From WRGT01 sp964450405 (GTDB lineage: Bacteria > Spirochaetota > UBA4802 > UBA5550), in contig CAYVCQ010000007.1 of NCBI GenBank assembly GCA_964450405.1, forward strand, positions 98,691-162,690: a stretch of DNA of 64,000 nt, read 5' to 3'. Below are positions 33,424 through 43,667 of this stretch, piece after piece; position 1 is the stretch's first letter; each line of letters begins with the position of its first letter. The position numbers and the translations under genes were made by a program. Below the pieces are notes generated by a model, which worked only from the letters and a program-made list of their open reading frames with translations, made no database searches and had not been told where the DNA came from.

Positions 33424-34764
33424 ATGAATAACAAAGAATCGATTGATAAATTTAAAAATAAAATAGTCGGTTTTAAAAATGATCTGGATCGGGAAATTGA
33501 AACTGTTATCATGAAGAGCGACAGACTGAGATCCGCCATACTTGGATCTATGTTTTTGTCGCTTGATCTTTTTCTGTTGATCCTGACAATTTTTTTCCCC
33601 AGGGCCATGGAACATATTATTGGAAATTATTATAAACCATATACCCCTCTTATCGCAGTATTGATATTTGTGTTGTATGAATTCGGCTACCGTTTTTTAA
33701 TCGGAATTTTTGCGTCAAAGGGGATGAAATTCCCGATACCCCCCAGGTTCGCCAATGCATTCGTAGAATTAATATTTCCAACCATGGTGCTATATGTAAT
33801 TTCAATAAATTATTCTCCATCAATTGCACTCTCTACTCCGATCCTTATGGCATATATGCTTATTATTATGCTGTCAGTACTAAGGCTTGATCCGTTATTA
33901 TCATTTGTCAGCGGAATATTCGGCGCTTTTCAATATCTGTTTCTTGCAGGATATCTTGGATTATTAACTTTCAGAATATCCTACGCCACACCACTGGATG
34001 TTCCATACATTCATTTCTCGAGGGCATTGTTTATCTTTATCTCTGGGATTGCAGTTTCGTTTATAGCCTATCAGATAAATGTCCGTCTAATTAAACTAAT
34101 AAAATCGCGTGAAGAAAAAAACAAAATAGCATCAATCTTCGGTCAGCATGTATCTCCGGCAGTTATGGAAAAACTGATGGCGCAAAATACTGAAATGATT
34201 GGAGAGATGCGTCACGTCTGCGTCATGTTTCTGGATATCCGCGATTTTACTTCCTTCTCTCAGGATAGAGAGCCTGAGGCTGTGGTTGAATTTTTAAATC
34301 AGTTATTTGACTTTATGATAGATATTGTAAACACCCGCCATGGTGTAATCAATAAATTTCTTGGTGACGGATTTATGGCAGTATTCGGGGCACCGGTTTC
34401 CGGAGGTGAAGACGTTCGTGATGCTATACGCGCATCAATTGATATAGTAAAACATCTCGAAAATGAAGTAATATCCGGGCGTATTATACCTACAAAAATA
34501 GGTATAGGACTGCATTCCGGCGATGCTATCACTGGAAATGTTGGCTCAAAAGTCCGGAGAGAGTACACCGTTATTGGAGATGTTGTAAATCTTGCATCAC
34601 GAATAGAACAGCTGAATAAACAGTTTCACTCCAGCATACTGGTTTCTGATTCAGTTATAAATTCCGCCGGTCCCGATATGCCGGAAATTCAGAATGCAAA
34701 ATCACTTGGACCGGTAATGGTAAAAGGGAGAGATCGTGAAGTTGAAATTTTTCAGATTGTTTGA
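33424..34764 (+). CDS. Membrane-bound class III adenylate cyclase
   Basis: 446 residues. About six membrane helices fill residues 35-215, followed by a short linker and a cyclase catalytic domain (about 255-446). Metal-binding aspartates lie in FLDIRDFTSF and FLGDGFMAVFG. The substrate-specifying Lys (INKFLGDG) and Asp (VIGDVVNLASR), and the transition-state Asn/Arg in VNLASRIE, indicate ATP rather than GTP. It should make cAMP; the small cNMP-binding protein at 27.7 kb is a candidate receptor. Confidence 0.9.
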   Translation: MNNKESIDKFKNKIVGFKNDLDREIETVIMKSDRLRSAILGSMFLSLDLFLLILTIFFPRAMEHIIGNYYKPYTPLIAVLIFVLYEFGYRFLIGIFASKGMKFPIPPRFANAFVELIFPTMVLYVISINYSPSIALSTPILMAYMLIIMLSVLRLDPLLSFVSGIFGAFQYLFLAGYLGLLTFRISYATPLDVPYIHFSRALFIFISGIAVSFIAYQINVRLIKLIKSREEKNKIASIFGQHVSPAVMEKLMAQNTEMIGEMRHVCVMFLDIRDFTSFSQDREPEAVVEFLNQLFDFMIDIVNTRHGVINKFLGDGFMAVFGAPVSGGEDVRDAIRASIDIVKHLENEVISGRIIPTKIGIGLHSGDAITGNVGSKVRREYTVIGDVVNLASRIEQLNKQFHSSILVSDSVINSAGPDMPEIQNAKSLGPVMVKGRDREVEIFQIV

Positions 34765-34861
34765 TGATTTTTTTCAAAAGAACCAAATAAAAGTGTTCTT
34801 TAAAACATTTAATACTTCAAAAATTACCCCATTGAAAAAATCAAATTTTTGTTTTTAAATT

Positions 34862-37800
34862 TTATAGTACATCAAGTACCACCATGGTTATATCATCTTC
34901 AAAAGATTTACCGCCATTGTATATTTCCAGTTCTTTCATCAACTCCTTTGAAAAAATTTCCGGAGAATTACTTGAATACTTTTTTATCATCGCTCTAAGA
35001 CGATCCTCCTCGTACATTCCATCGATTACATTGTTGCATTCGGTAATACCGTCGGTGTAGAAAATGATTCTGTCACCCGATTCGAGCTGAATTGTCTTTT
35101 CCTCTATGCGGATATCATTAAACCAGCCAAGCGGTGTTCCGCTTCCGGCAAGATCGATAAACTCATCATTTTTTTTACGATATAAAATCGGCGATGTATG
35201 TCCAGCAGAGGCAAATCGCATTACATTTGTATTAATATCAATTATAGAAAAAAAGGCGGTAACAAAATTACTTTTAACGGTATACCGTAGAATTACATTA
35301 TTAAGAAGATAGAGCACCTTGCTTGCGCTTGCACGGGTAGTTATATTCTCAAGAGCAATTTTAGTAATTGTGGCAAGAAATGCCCCTGGAAGACCATGAC
35401 CAGAAACATCGGCAATAAAAAGATTAAGAAACCCGTCACGCTCTTCAACATCGTAAAAATCACCTCCTATTTTATCCATCGGCAGATAAATTGCGTGTTC
35501 ATAATATCCTGATATCTCCGGCATTGTGGTCGGGAGAAGACGCTGTTGTAATAGACGCGCAACTTCGAGTTCGTCTTCAATTTCATCATTACGCCGGCTG
35601 ATAATCTGCTGATAGTCATAATTTTTCAGAAGCGAAAAAATCCTTGTTAAGAGCTCAATGGTATTAAAAGGTTTATGCAGATAGTCATCGGCACCGAACT
35701 CAAGTCCGGCAACTTTGTTCATAAGATCGGTATCTGCAGTGAGCATAATTACAGGAGTAGTCTTGAGTTTTTCGTCATTCTTAATGATAGAAGTCATGTC
35801 AAAGCCGTTCATTACAGGCATCATTACATCTGTTAATATAAGATCGGGCCTGCTCTTTTCTGCCTTAGATACCCCCTCTTCTCCGTTTTCAGCAAATATC
35901 ACATTATATCTTTTCTGAAGTATGATCTTCATAAAATTCCGCATGTCCTCATTGTCATCAACAACCAGTATTGTTTTTTTAAACCCGTCAGATGGAGTTT
36001 CCTTTCCGGTGACCGCATGATCCCCTGCAGAACCGGAAATTTTCAATGATTCAATTTCACGGGCTCCTATCATACGGTAATCTTTTACATATTCGCCCGG
36101 ATTGCTCTTGTCATCAAATTTTACATTTACGCTGTTCTTAAAGTGTTCAAAACCCTTTGGCAAACTCAAAGTGAAAATTGATCCATGATTATCCGGATGG
36201 TTCTCTATATATCTGCTCTCCACAGCGATAGATCCGTTATGCAGTTCAACCAGCTCCTTAACAAGAGCCAGCCCTATACCGGTACCTTCATATTTTCTCG
36301 TTGACGTCGCATCGGCCTGACTGAAACGGTCGAAAATATTTCCGATGCTATTCCCCGGAATTCCCTCTCCGGTATCTGATATTACAATACGACAGTGACT
36401 TTCATCCTCAATAAACGAAATCGAAATCCTCCCGCCTTTACCGGTAAACTTCAAAGAATTTGAAAGAAGATTCATAAATACTTTATCCATTTTTTCAGGA
36501 TCAATGAATAGCATAATCGATTCAGATGAGGAGGATAAGTCGAGAGTGATATTTTTTGATTTACCTGCCATAAGGAAATTATCAAAATATTGCCGGGCGA
36601 ATGAAACTATATCAATCTCATGCACATTCAATGTCATTTTGCCCGCTTCGATTTTTGAAAAATCGAGAAGATTATTTACCAGCCGCAAAAGGCTTAATGT
36701 ATTGCGGTGAAGATTTTTAAAGAACTGAGCATCAACCTCCATCCCGTAATCTCCATGGAGTACAGATTCAATAGGACCGAGCATAAGAGTAAGCGGCGTG
36801 CGTATCTCGTGTGAAATATTTGCGAAGAAGCGGGTCTTTGCCTCTTCAAGGTAGCGGCGGTCATCTTCAGCTTTTTTAATATTGGAGATATCCCGGGTAA
36901 CACCGTAAAATTCCATTTCACCTTCATAGCTTTTAATCATTCGAACTGTTTGACCAGCCCAAACAATTTTACCATTTTTTATCATTACCGGAAACTCGGT
37001 ATAAGTTGTTTCAATATTTTCGATTATCTGCTTAAGATAAAATTCCTTTAACTTCTGCCGGTACTCCGGAAGAACCATTTCAAGAAAGTGCTTCCCGAAT
37101 AATTCTTCCTGCGGGATACCGGTCAATCTCGTTACAGTGGGGTTGATATATTTGAAATTTCCCTCGTTGTTGACAATGAAAACGAAGTCGCTTACATTTT
37201 CCATCAACTGCTGATAGTTCATTTCGCTTTTACGAAGAGCATCCTCAGCGGCTTTTCTTTCAGTGATATCATGGACGATACAGTCGAATTCAATAATACG
37301 TCCATTCTCATCTTTGATAGATTTAACGCTCTGATCTATCCATATAATCTTCCCGGATTTTGTTTTAACAGGAAGCTCACGTCGTGATTTATCGATTTTA
37401 TCCTTCAACTGATTCGAATAAAAAGCTAATTCACTTTCACGATTTTCGGGCAGAACAAAATCAATATAATTCAACTTTAAGAGTTCTTCGTCTGTATATT
37501 CAAATTTATTCTGAAAAGCCTGATTCGAATAAATAATATTTCCATTCCAGTCGCCTTTGTATATTATCTCATTTGCATTCTCAATTATATGGCGGTATTT
37601 TTCCTGAGATTTTGCCAGTGCATCCTCGGCGGCTTTTCTCTGTGTGATATCCCGGCCGATGCAGGAATATTCCTGGATTTTTCCATGATCATTTAAAATA
37701 TTTCTTATAGTAACTGCCAGCCAGATGAATTCTCCATTTTTTTTAATACAGGGATATTCTACATAGCATTCATTCTTCTTATCTACTATAAACTCTTTGA

Positions 37801-40600
37801 TAAAAGTTTTCCTTAATTCATCTAAGTAATCCGGGTGAACAACTTCTGCATAGTTTGTCTGAAGCAACTCAATTTCAGTAAAACCGAATACGTTTAAGGT
37901 TCTCTGATTTGCATATGTTAAAATACCATTTGCGTTGGTCTTGTAAATCAGCTCACTGGCATTCTCAATTAAATACCTGTACCGTTCTTCACTTTCGCGA
38001 AGAGCTTCCTCGGCAATTTTTCTTTCTGTGATATCGTGTACAATGGTGTCAAATGCAATAATACGGCCCGAATCATCTTTTACAGATTTAACATTCTGTT
38101 CTATCCAGAGTATCTTTCCCGATTTTGTAACTACGGCAAGTTCGCGGATTGTATCATCAATTCTGTTTTTCAGCTGCCTGCTGTAAAATTCAAATTCAGT
38201 CTCACGGTTTTCCTCAGGAATAAAATCGATATAATTTAACCTGCAGATCTCTTCATTGGTATATTCAAAAATTCTCTGAAATGCCGGATTGGAATAGATA
38301 AAATTTCCGCGCCAGTCCGACTTGTATATAATCTCATTTGCGTTTTCAACAAAGTGACGGTATTTACCCTCAGATTCGCGAAGGTTCTTAGTCCGTTCCT
38401 CAAGTGTTTCTTCAAGACGCTGAAGAATCGCCGCATTCTCAATATGAGGTCCGAGATTAATCCCAAGCTGATAAAGAAAATCGATTTCGCCGCTGGAATA
38501 TAATGTACCGTCAGACTTCACTCCAAGCAGTAAAAGAGCCCTCATCTGATTTTCAAAATAAACCGGGAGAATTATACTGGCAATCCTCAGCGGATCATCT
38601 AAACTGATATTTATTTCTTTATTGAGAATCCAGTTCTCAATTTCATCCTGCCTGATCGGTGAATATCTTTCACTTATGTATTCGAGAAGTGGATTGCCTG
38701 CAGCTATAATAATCGATAAAGTCTCTTTCTCATCATGGAAGCGATTCATATAATCAACTTCACTTTTGAATATCAAATTACCGGTAAATTGTTCTGTTGT
38801 TTTATTATGAATTAATACTGCACACTTTACACATCCAAGATCAATGAAACAGGAGTGTGAAACACATTCAGATACCTCTTCAATGCTTCGAACTCTTGAA
38901 AGCTTATCACTGAGTTTCTGAAAAGCAGTTTTCAATTTATTAGCCTGTATGCCGGGAATCGCATCGCTTAATCGTTTGAGAAGAAAATTAACTAAAAGAA
39001 CAGTGACTATTGACGTAATGAAATATAATTGTAAAAAACTATCAGGGTATTTTATTGTAAGAAAATAAAAAAAAGCAAACACCACTGCCACCATTACAGA
39101 AAAATAAAGAAATTTTCCTGCGAAACGTATCATCTCGGAAATATTATTTCTAAAAATGGCTATTGCCAGAAGAATTGCCGGAATAAAAATAAAATTACCT
39201 GAAGGATATATATCATAACCTGTCATGGCCGGAATACTACCAAGTGACAACATGGAGCCGGTTGCAAAACCGATAAGAAGAAAAAGAAAACGATGTCTGT
39301 AATGCCGGTTATCGGTTCTCCTGTAAGCAATTGATAGAATTATTATATTATATGCAATGGTGAGTATTGAGACTGTACTCATAACATCAAACATAGCCGC
39401 TTTTTTTGCAAACAATCCCCATGAATAAACATGCATCCCCTGCAGATAGTAAGATGACTGTGAAAATAACAACAGAGTTATCCCGGCGAGATAAGCAAGA
39501 AAAAGCAGATAACGCTCAGAATTACGATTGGTTACCGTGCGGATAAGATGCATGCCAATAGCCGGAATAAAGACAACAAACATATGGCTGAGCCTGCTCA
39601 CTCTCAATCCCACTTCGGTGAGTGAGATAATGCTGTTGATATATATGTCGATACTCAATAATGCATAAAAAAGCATCAGGAGACTGAAGAGGATAGAATC
39701 ATTCCGGTTCTCACCAGTCCGGAGCGAAAGAAAAGTGAGAAAAATACAAATCACAAATGAGAACAGCGGCGGTAAACCACAAGGAATTGTTTTATTAATT
39801 ATATAACTTAAACTGTAATCGTGGAATGCCCACATGCATATCGGAATAGCCATCAGCAGCACTAATATTACAAAAATCTTAATGATGGTGCCGGCAATCC
39901 TTCTTCTGGTATAAAGATTAATTCTGATAACATCATGCCTGTAAATCCCCCATGCCATAATAAGCAATGGTATCCAGCCAAAATTTGCCGGTGGATAAAC
40001 GTCAACTCCAAACATTGCCGGAAGATATCCTAGAGACATTAGACCTATCGTTAAACTTCCGAACATTATGTATTTTAGTTTAAGGCGGGTATATGTATCA
40101 ATATCAGTTTTAAGTTTGCCAACAGTTAAAATAAGGGAATAAATAATAGTAACTAAACCCCATAATCCGAAAATCCGGAGAACGATTCCGCCCTTTACTA
40201 TATAGCCCCATTTGAATTCACCAAGACCATATATGTAATAGTCTGTAAAGACAAAGAGAGTTATTACAAAACTTAAAATGAAGGCGCCAATTTCAATAAT
40301 TTTGTTTTTTTTATTCACCAGAGAGTGAGAAAACAATACTAAAATCGCCGGAGCATAAATATAAATAAAGTGGGCAAAACGTTCCACCGTCATAATTAAC
40401 GGGATATTCCCCTTCAGGAAAGGATGCAGAATAAAAACCGGCATTGGGATAGAATACCAGAAACAAAGCAGAGCAAAAAGAACATTCTGAAGCTGGCGCT
40501 TTCCGCTGATTAGCGAAAAAACTCCAAGAGAAACACCTGTTATTAAAAACAGTATTGGAGGTATTATAAAAATATTCAGGCTCTCTGTTATTCCATGCAT
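34862..40600 (-). CDS. Giant hybrid sensor kinase with REC and SpoIIE-type phosphatase
   Basis: About 1,912 residues from the ATG at 40600; the frame reaches a TTG at 40639, and neither start has a strong ribosome-binding site. Order: two multi-helix membrane blocks (about 1-235 and 235-550); GAF (560-740); four PAS domains (starting near 747, 873, 1000 and 1128); histidine kinase with His1264 in ISHEIRTPLTLM and ATPase motifs NLLSNSLKFT and DTGEGIP; receiver domain with Asp1591 (LILTDVMMPV); and a C-terminal PP2C/SpoIIE phosphatase (about 1690-1912, GGDFYDV with Asp1714, ADVSGHGLPGA, FEDDITMVVL). It could link phosphorelay input to dephosphorylation of a STAS-type protein. Confidence 0.88.
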   Translation of the reverse strand: MHGITESLNIFIIPPILFLITGVSLGVFSLISGKRQLQNVLFALLCFWYSIPMPVFILHPFLKGNIPLIMTVERFAHFIYIYAPAILVLFSHSLVNKKNKIIEIGAFILSFVITLFVFTDYYIYGLGEFKWGYIVKGGIVLRIFGLWGLVTIIYSLILTVGKLKTDIDTYTRLKLKYIMFGSLTIGLMSLGYLPAMFGVDVYPPANFGWIPLLIMAWGIYRHDVIRINLYTRRRIAGTIIKIFVILVLLMAIPICMWAFHDYSLSYIINKTIPCGLPPLFSFVICIFLTFLSLRTGENRNDSILFSLLMLFYALLSIDIYINSIISLTEVGLRVSRLSHMFVVFIPAIGMHLIRTVTNRNSERYLLFLAYLAGITLLLFSQSSYYLQGMHVYSWGLFAKKAAMFDVMSTVSILTIAYNIIILSIAYRRTDNRHYRHRFLFLLIGFATGSMLSLGSIPAMTGYDIYPSGNFIFIPAILLAIAIFRNNISEMIRFAGKFLYFSVMVAVVFAFFYFLTIKYPDSFLQLYFITSIVTVLLVNFLLKRLSDAIPGIQANKLKTAFQKLSDKLSRVRSIEEVSECVSHSCFIDLGCVKCAVLIHNKTTEQFTGNLIFKSEVDYMNRFHDEKETLSIIIAAGNPLLEYISERYSPIRQDEIENWILNKEINISLDDPLRIASIILPVYFENQMRALLLLGVKSDGTLYSSGEIDFLYQLGINLGPHIENAAILQRLEETLEERTKNLRESEGKYRHFVENANEIIYKSDWRGNFIYSNPAFQRIFEYTNEEICRLNYIDFIPEENRETEFEFYSRQLKNRIDDTIRELAVVTKSGKILWIEQNVKSVKDDSGRIIAFDTIVHDITERKIAEEALRESEERYRYLIENASELIYKTNANGILTYANQRTLNVFGFTEIELLQTNYAEVVHPDYLDELRKTFIKEFIVDKKNECYVEYPCIKKNGEFIWLAVTIRNILNDHGKIQEYSCIGRDITQRKAAEDALAKSQEKYRHIIENANEIIYKGDWNGNIIYSNQAFQNKFEYTDEELLKLNYIDFVLPENRESELAFYSNQLKDKIDKSRRELPVKTKSGKIIWIDQSVKSIKDENGRIIEFDCIVHDITERKAAEDALRKSEMNYQQLMENVSDFVFIVNNEGNFKYINPTVTRLTGIPQEELFGKHFLEMVLPEYRQKLKEFYLKQIIENIETTYTEFPVMIKNGKIVWAGQTVRMIKSYEGEMEFYGVTRDISNIKKAEDDRRYLEEAKTRFFANISHEIRTPLTLMLGPIESVLHGDYGMEVDAQFFKNLHRNTLSLLRLVNNLLDFSKIEAGKMTLNVHEIDIVSFARQYFDNFLMAGKSKNITLDLSSSSESIMLFIDPEKMDKVFMNLLSNSLKFTGKGGRISISFIEDESHCRIVISDTGEGIPGNSIGNIFDRFSQADATSTRKYEGTGIGLALVKELVELHNGSIAVESRYIENHPDNHGSIFTLSLPKGFEHFKNSVNVKFDDKSNPGEYVKDYRMIGAREIESLKISGSAGDHAVTGKETPSDGFKKTILVVDDNEDMRNFMKIILQKRYNVIFAENGEEGVSKAEKSRPDLILTDVMMPVMNGFDMTSIIKNDEKLKTTPVIMLTADTDLMNKVAGLEFGADDYLHKPFNTIELLTRIFSLLKNYDYQQIISRRNDEIEDELEVARLLQQRLLPTTMPEISGYYEHAIYLPMDKIGGDFYDVEERDGFLNLFIADVSGHGLPGAFLATITKIALENITTRASASKVLYLLNNVILRYTVKSNFVTAFFSIIDINTNVMRFASAGHTSPILYRKKNDEFIDLAGSGTPLGWFNDIRIEEKTIQLESGDRIIFYTDGITECNNVIDGMYEEDRLRAMIKKYSSNSPEIFSKELMKELEIYNGGKSFEDDITMVVLDVL

Positions 40601-40740
40601 TTTAAACCAACCGGATACATTTTTTATATAGAAATCCAAATGACAGCAGTGCCATTACATTTTACAATTATAACTGCCAAAAAAATTCTCTTTAACTGTA
40701 AGGAATTAATATTATTAATCCATTACAGTTTATTGCATAA

Positions 40741-41361
40741 TTACAAAAACTCTCCCGACTTTTCGTTAATCTCCCCTGTAATATTTTCATCCCCGCGAAC
40801 AACAATCCCATTAATAAGACAGTGCAGTGCCATTTTCATCTTTTCCGGAAACTCCCCGCCCGGTGTGGAGTATTTTGCAAAATAAAGAATTATTGCCTGA
40901 ACTATATGATGAATAAGATCAGGGGACACATCCCTTCTTATATAACCTTCCTCAATCCCTGTCTGAAAAAAAGACACCATATCTTTAAATATTAATTCAT
41001 TCTCACTGACAATATCCGCCTCAAGCCCCGGCAGCTCCTTTAAGATATCACTATATGTAGTTATATAATTATTTTTAAGCAGTCCCGGCACCACTATAGC
41101 TAGATTTTCCATCCGCTCCATAAATCCGGAATCACTCCTGATCACTTCAAGAATCTTCTCCCGCATTACCTTTATATTTTTAAACGATACATCGTGAATC
41201 AACTGCTCCTTCGATGTTATTATCTTATACAAAGTTCCCTTTGTAATCCCTGCAGCTTCTGCAAGATCATTCATATTCCAGCCCTTAGTACCGTAGCGTA
41301 AAATTAACATTTCCGCGCTTTTAAATACTTTTTCCTCGGTAGCTTTGCTTTTAAATTTCAT
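40741..41361 (-). CDS. TetR/AcrR-family transcriptional regulator
   Basis: 206 residues. The N-terminal HTH is clear (FKSAEMLILRYGTKGWNMND, then AEAAGITKGTLYKIITSKEQ), followed by a helical ligand domain. Divergent from the lipoprotein hydrolase at 41842, with a 13-bp palindrome between (41431-41443). It probably represses that gene and itself. The ligand is unknown. Confidence 0.87.
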   Translation of the reverse strand: MKFKSKATEEKVFKSAEMLILRYGTKGWNMNDLAEAAGITKGTLYKIITSKEQLIHDVSFKNIKVMREKILEVIRSDSGFMERMENLAIVVPGLLKNNYITTYSDILKELPGLEADIVSENELIFKDMVSFFQTGIEEGYIRRDVSPDLIHHIVQAIILYFAKYSTPGGEFPEKMKMALHCLINGIVVRGDENITGEINEKSGEFL

Positions 41362-41417
41362 TTTTTATACCACTTGAACTTTTTTAGTCTATTTAGTTCA
41401 TTTTTATCAAAATTTTA

Positions 41418-41446
41418 TTGACACTCCGCAGTAACATTGTTACAAA
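41418..41446 (+). promoter_or_regulatory. Promoter with embedded palindrome, probable TetR operator
   Basis: TTGACA (41418-41423), a 17-base spacer and TACAAA (41441-41446). The perfect palindrome GTAACATTGTTAC (41431-41443) fills the spacer, an ideal position for repression by the adjacent TetR protein. Transcription would run to the hydrolase through a leader of nearly 400 bases. Confidence 0.6.
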
Positions 41447-41598
41447 TATGACGCTGAGTATTTTATTTAAGATTATCATTTATTTATGTGAACAGCATTC
41501 GTCTTTTTAGGCAAATACAATTTAATATTTTAAAAAGCATATTAAATAAAGAAGTAAACCATTGCAATAATATTACTCAAACAGATTCATTTAAAAAC

Positions 41599-41667
41599 AG
41601 AGAATCCCCGGGGGATTTTTTTTAGTAAATCATAAAAAAAAGACCGTCCGGATGGGGTACAAAATAG
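41599..41667 (+). repeat. Leader repeat A, terminator-like
   Basis: AATCCCCGGGGGATTTTTTTT followed by a conserved GACCGTCCGGATGG-type block. The same arrangement recurs about 120 bases downstream (41717-41788). The self-complementary core with a T8 run resembles an intrinsic terminator. It lies in the 480-base gap between the TetR and hydrolase genes. Confidence 0.65.
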
Positions 41668-41716
41668 ACAGCATTATGCTGAGAACATCTTAAAGAACTA
41701 ATAACCAATGTAATGC

Positions 41717-41788
41717 CAGATAATCCCCGGGGGGATTTTTTTTACGGAGCAGTAATAAAAAGACCGGCCGGATGGTGTAAATAAAATA
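41717..41788 (+). repeat. Leader repeat B, terminator-like
   Basis: Second copy of the unit at 41599-41667, with AATCCCCGGGGGGATTTTTT and GACCGGCCGGATGG. It ends 53 bases before the hydrolase start. Spacing of the two internal blocks is nearly the same in both copies. Confidence 0.65.
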
Positions 41789-41841
41789 AGTACCGGATCT
41801 GAAGTTTAGAAAATATAGCAAATTCAAGAAAGTGAGGTTGT

Positions 41842-43608
41842 ATGAAAAGTTTAAAGCATTTATTGATTCTAATTATCTTACCCGTTTTTTTCCTTGCCGC
41901 CGGATGTATGGATGCAACAGATTCTTCCGGAACAGCATCAGAACAGCAAAACGCAAGTCCTTTACCTGGAAAGACCGGAGTATTAAAATCTGTAGCAGAT
42001 GCCGCAGCTGAAACCGAGTATAACTTTACATACAATGAACTTGTCTATATTAAATCCACCGGGAAGACAGCCGGAAACCCCAACGAAAATGGCGAACCGG
42101 CTACATTGACAGCAAATGTAATGATACCTGTGAAAAAAACAGAAGGCGAAACATTCCCTGCTATAATATTTCCCAACAGCTGGGCAATGGAAGAACACGA
42201 ATACATTATGCAGGCGATGAAATTTGCAAAGAAAGGATACATTGTTCTCGGATACTCCTGCAGAGGATGGTACCTTTCCACCGGGAAAGTTTCACTTGGC
42301 GGCAGAGATGAGGTTGCCGACTTTCAGGCAGTACTGGACTATGTAATTGCCAATACACCCGTTGATAAAGATAATATCGCTGCATGCGGAATATCATATG
42401 GAGCTATACAGTCTCTCAATGCGCTCTGTCACGATACCAGACTTAAAACTGTAGCGGTGCTTTCTATTCCTTCAGATGTTATCAGGCATCTATATTCAGA
42501 GCAGACCCCGAGACTTGTTTGGGGAGGACTTCTTGTTGCAACAGGCACAGTCCTTGCAAGAATGCAGCCGGACTTGTACAAGGTTTACGCTTCAACTCTA
42601 ACCAACACCAATATTGAATGGTTAAAGGACTTTGCTTATGGAAGATCACCAATAAATTATATACAAAATATTAACACAAGAAACAATCCTGTTTATATGT
42701 CCCACAATTTTGAAGATTATCTTTTTAACGCAGACTCAGCCATAGATTTTTTCAACAAACTAACTGTTGACCACAAAAGACTCGACCTGAACCTTGGTAC
42801 TCATGCAACAGGTGAACTTACCGGTCTGCTTGGACTCAATAACTATGCATTCAACAATGTACACAAATGGTTCGATTACTGGCTGAAGGGAATTGACACA
42901 GGGATAATTCCTGCTGAGAAGAAAAGTGCAGTTATTACAATGCAGGAAAAAAATAATCTTGGAAGAACCACTTATGACACAGCAAGTCTGAAGAAATCTT
43001 CAGGCGAATATACATGGCCGGCAAATACAATAACTGAAAGCTCTTTTTATCTTTCACCAAGAGGTCTGTTCTCAAATGGAAGTCTGCAGGGCTCTATCAG
43101 CACAAAGAATACAACTAATAATTACTGGTCAGGTCTGCTTTCCGGTGCTACAGCAGGTGCTGCCATTATACCTATTCTAGAACAGTTTGGTGTCGAGCTT
43201 TGTACAAATATGCTTTTTCTTAACAGAGCTGAATCTGTTGCATGGGAATCATCTGTATTCTCATCAGCACGTAAAATACGAGGACAATCAGAGGCGAAAT
43301 TACGTCTCTCTCTTTCCGGTTCAAAGGGTCAGGTTATAGTTTACCTTTATGATGTTGACAAGTGGGGCAAGGCTGTCTTTATCACTCACGGAGCATACAC
43401 TTTCTGGGATGCTGTTCCGGGAAATGCTTTTGATGTAACAGTTCCGATCTTGTCTACTGCGTATGATATTCCCGCAGGTCATCATCTTGCAATGGTAATT
43501 GACTCAAGCGATATAATGTATGGAAAACCAACACTTGCTCCATATACAATAAAAGTTCACTATAGTTCATCTAAACAGAATATTCTCACTGTTCCTTTTG
43601 ATAAATAA
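41842..43608 (+). CDS. Exported lipoprotein hydrolase, CocE/NonD (peptidase S15) family
   Basis: 588 residues. Lipobox LAAGC near residue 22 gives a lipoprotein. The alpha/beta-hydrolase part (about 70-350) has GYSCRGWYLSTG, nucleophile Ser185 in CGISYGAIQ, an acid probably at Asp292 or Asp298, and His321 in LGTHATGE. A C-terminal jelly-roll (about 470-585) matches the X-Pro dipeptidyl-peptidase C-terminal domain. Relatives hydrolyse esters, acylated antibiotics or peptides; the substrate is unknown. GAGG precedes the start. It is divergent from a TetR gene, preceded by tandem leader repeats, and followed by a strong terminator. Confidence 0.87.
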   Translation: MKSLKHLLILIILPVFFLAAGCMDATDSSGTASEQQNASPLPGKTGVLKSVADAAAETEYNFTYNELVYIKSTGKTAGNPNENGEPATLTANVMIPVKKTEGETFPAIIFPNSWAMEEHEYIMQAMKFAKKGYIVLGYSCRGWYLSTGKVSLGGRDEVADFQAVLDYVIANTPVDKDNIAACGISYGAIQSLNALCHDTRLKTVAVLSIPSDVIRHLYSEQTPRLVWGGLLVATGTVLARMQPDLYKVYASTLTNTNIEWLKDFAYGRSPINYIQNINTRNNPVYMSHNFEDYLFNADSAIDFFNKLTVDHKRLDLNLGTHATGELTGLLGLNNYAFNNVHKWFDYWLKGIDTGIIPAEKKSAVITMQEKNNLGRTTYDTASLKKSSGEYTWPANTITESSFYLSPRGLFSNGSLQGSISTKNTTNNYWSGLLSGATAGAAIIPILEQFGVELCTNMLFLNRAESVAWESSVFSSARKIRGQSEAKLRLSLSGSKGQVIVYLYDVDKWGKAVFITHGAYTFWDAVPGNAFDVTVPILSTAYDIPAGHHLAMVIDSSDIMYGKPTLAPYTIKVHYSSSKQNILTVPFDK

Positions 43609-43641
43609 ACTCCATCTGAAAAATAATCTCTTTATACAGAA

Positions 43642-43667
43642 AACCTCCCGATGCGGGAGGTTTTTTT
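43642..43667 (+). terminator. Rho-independent terminator of the hydrolase gene
   Basis: ACCTCCCG and CGGGAGGT pair around a two-base loop, with seven T following, 34 bases after the hydrolase stop. A plus-strand 69-codon ORF that crosses it is not credible. Confidence 0.92.
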
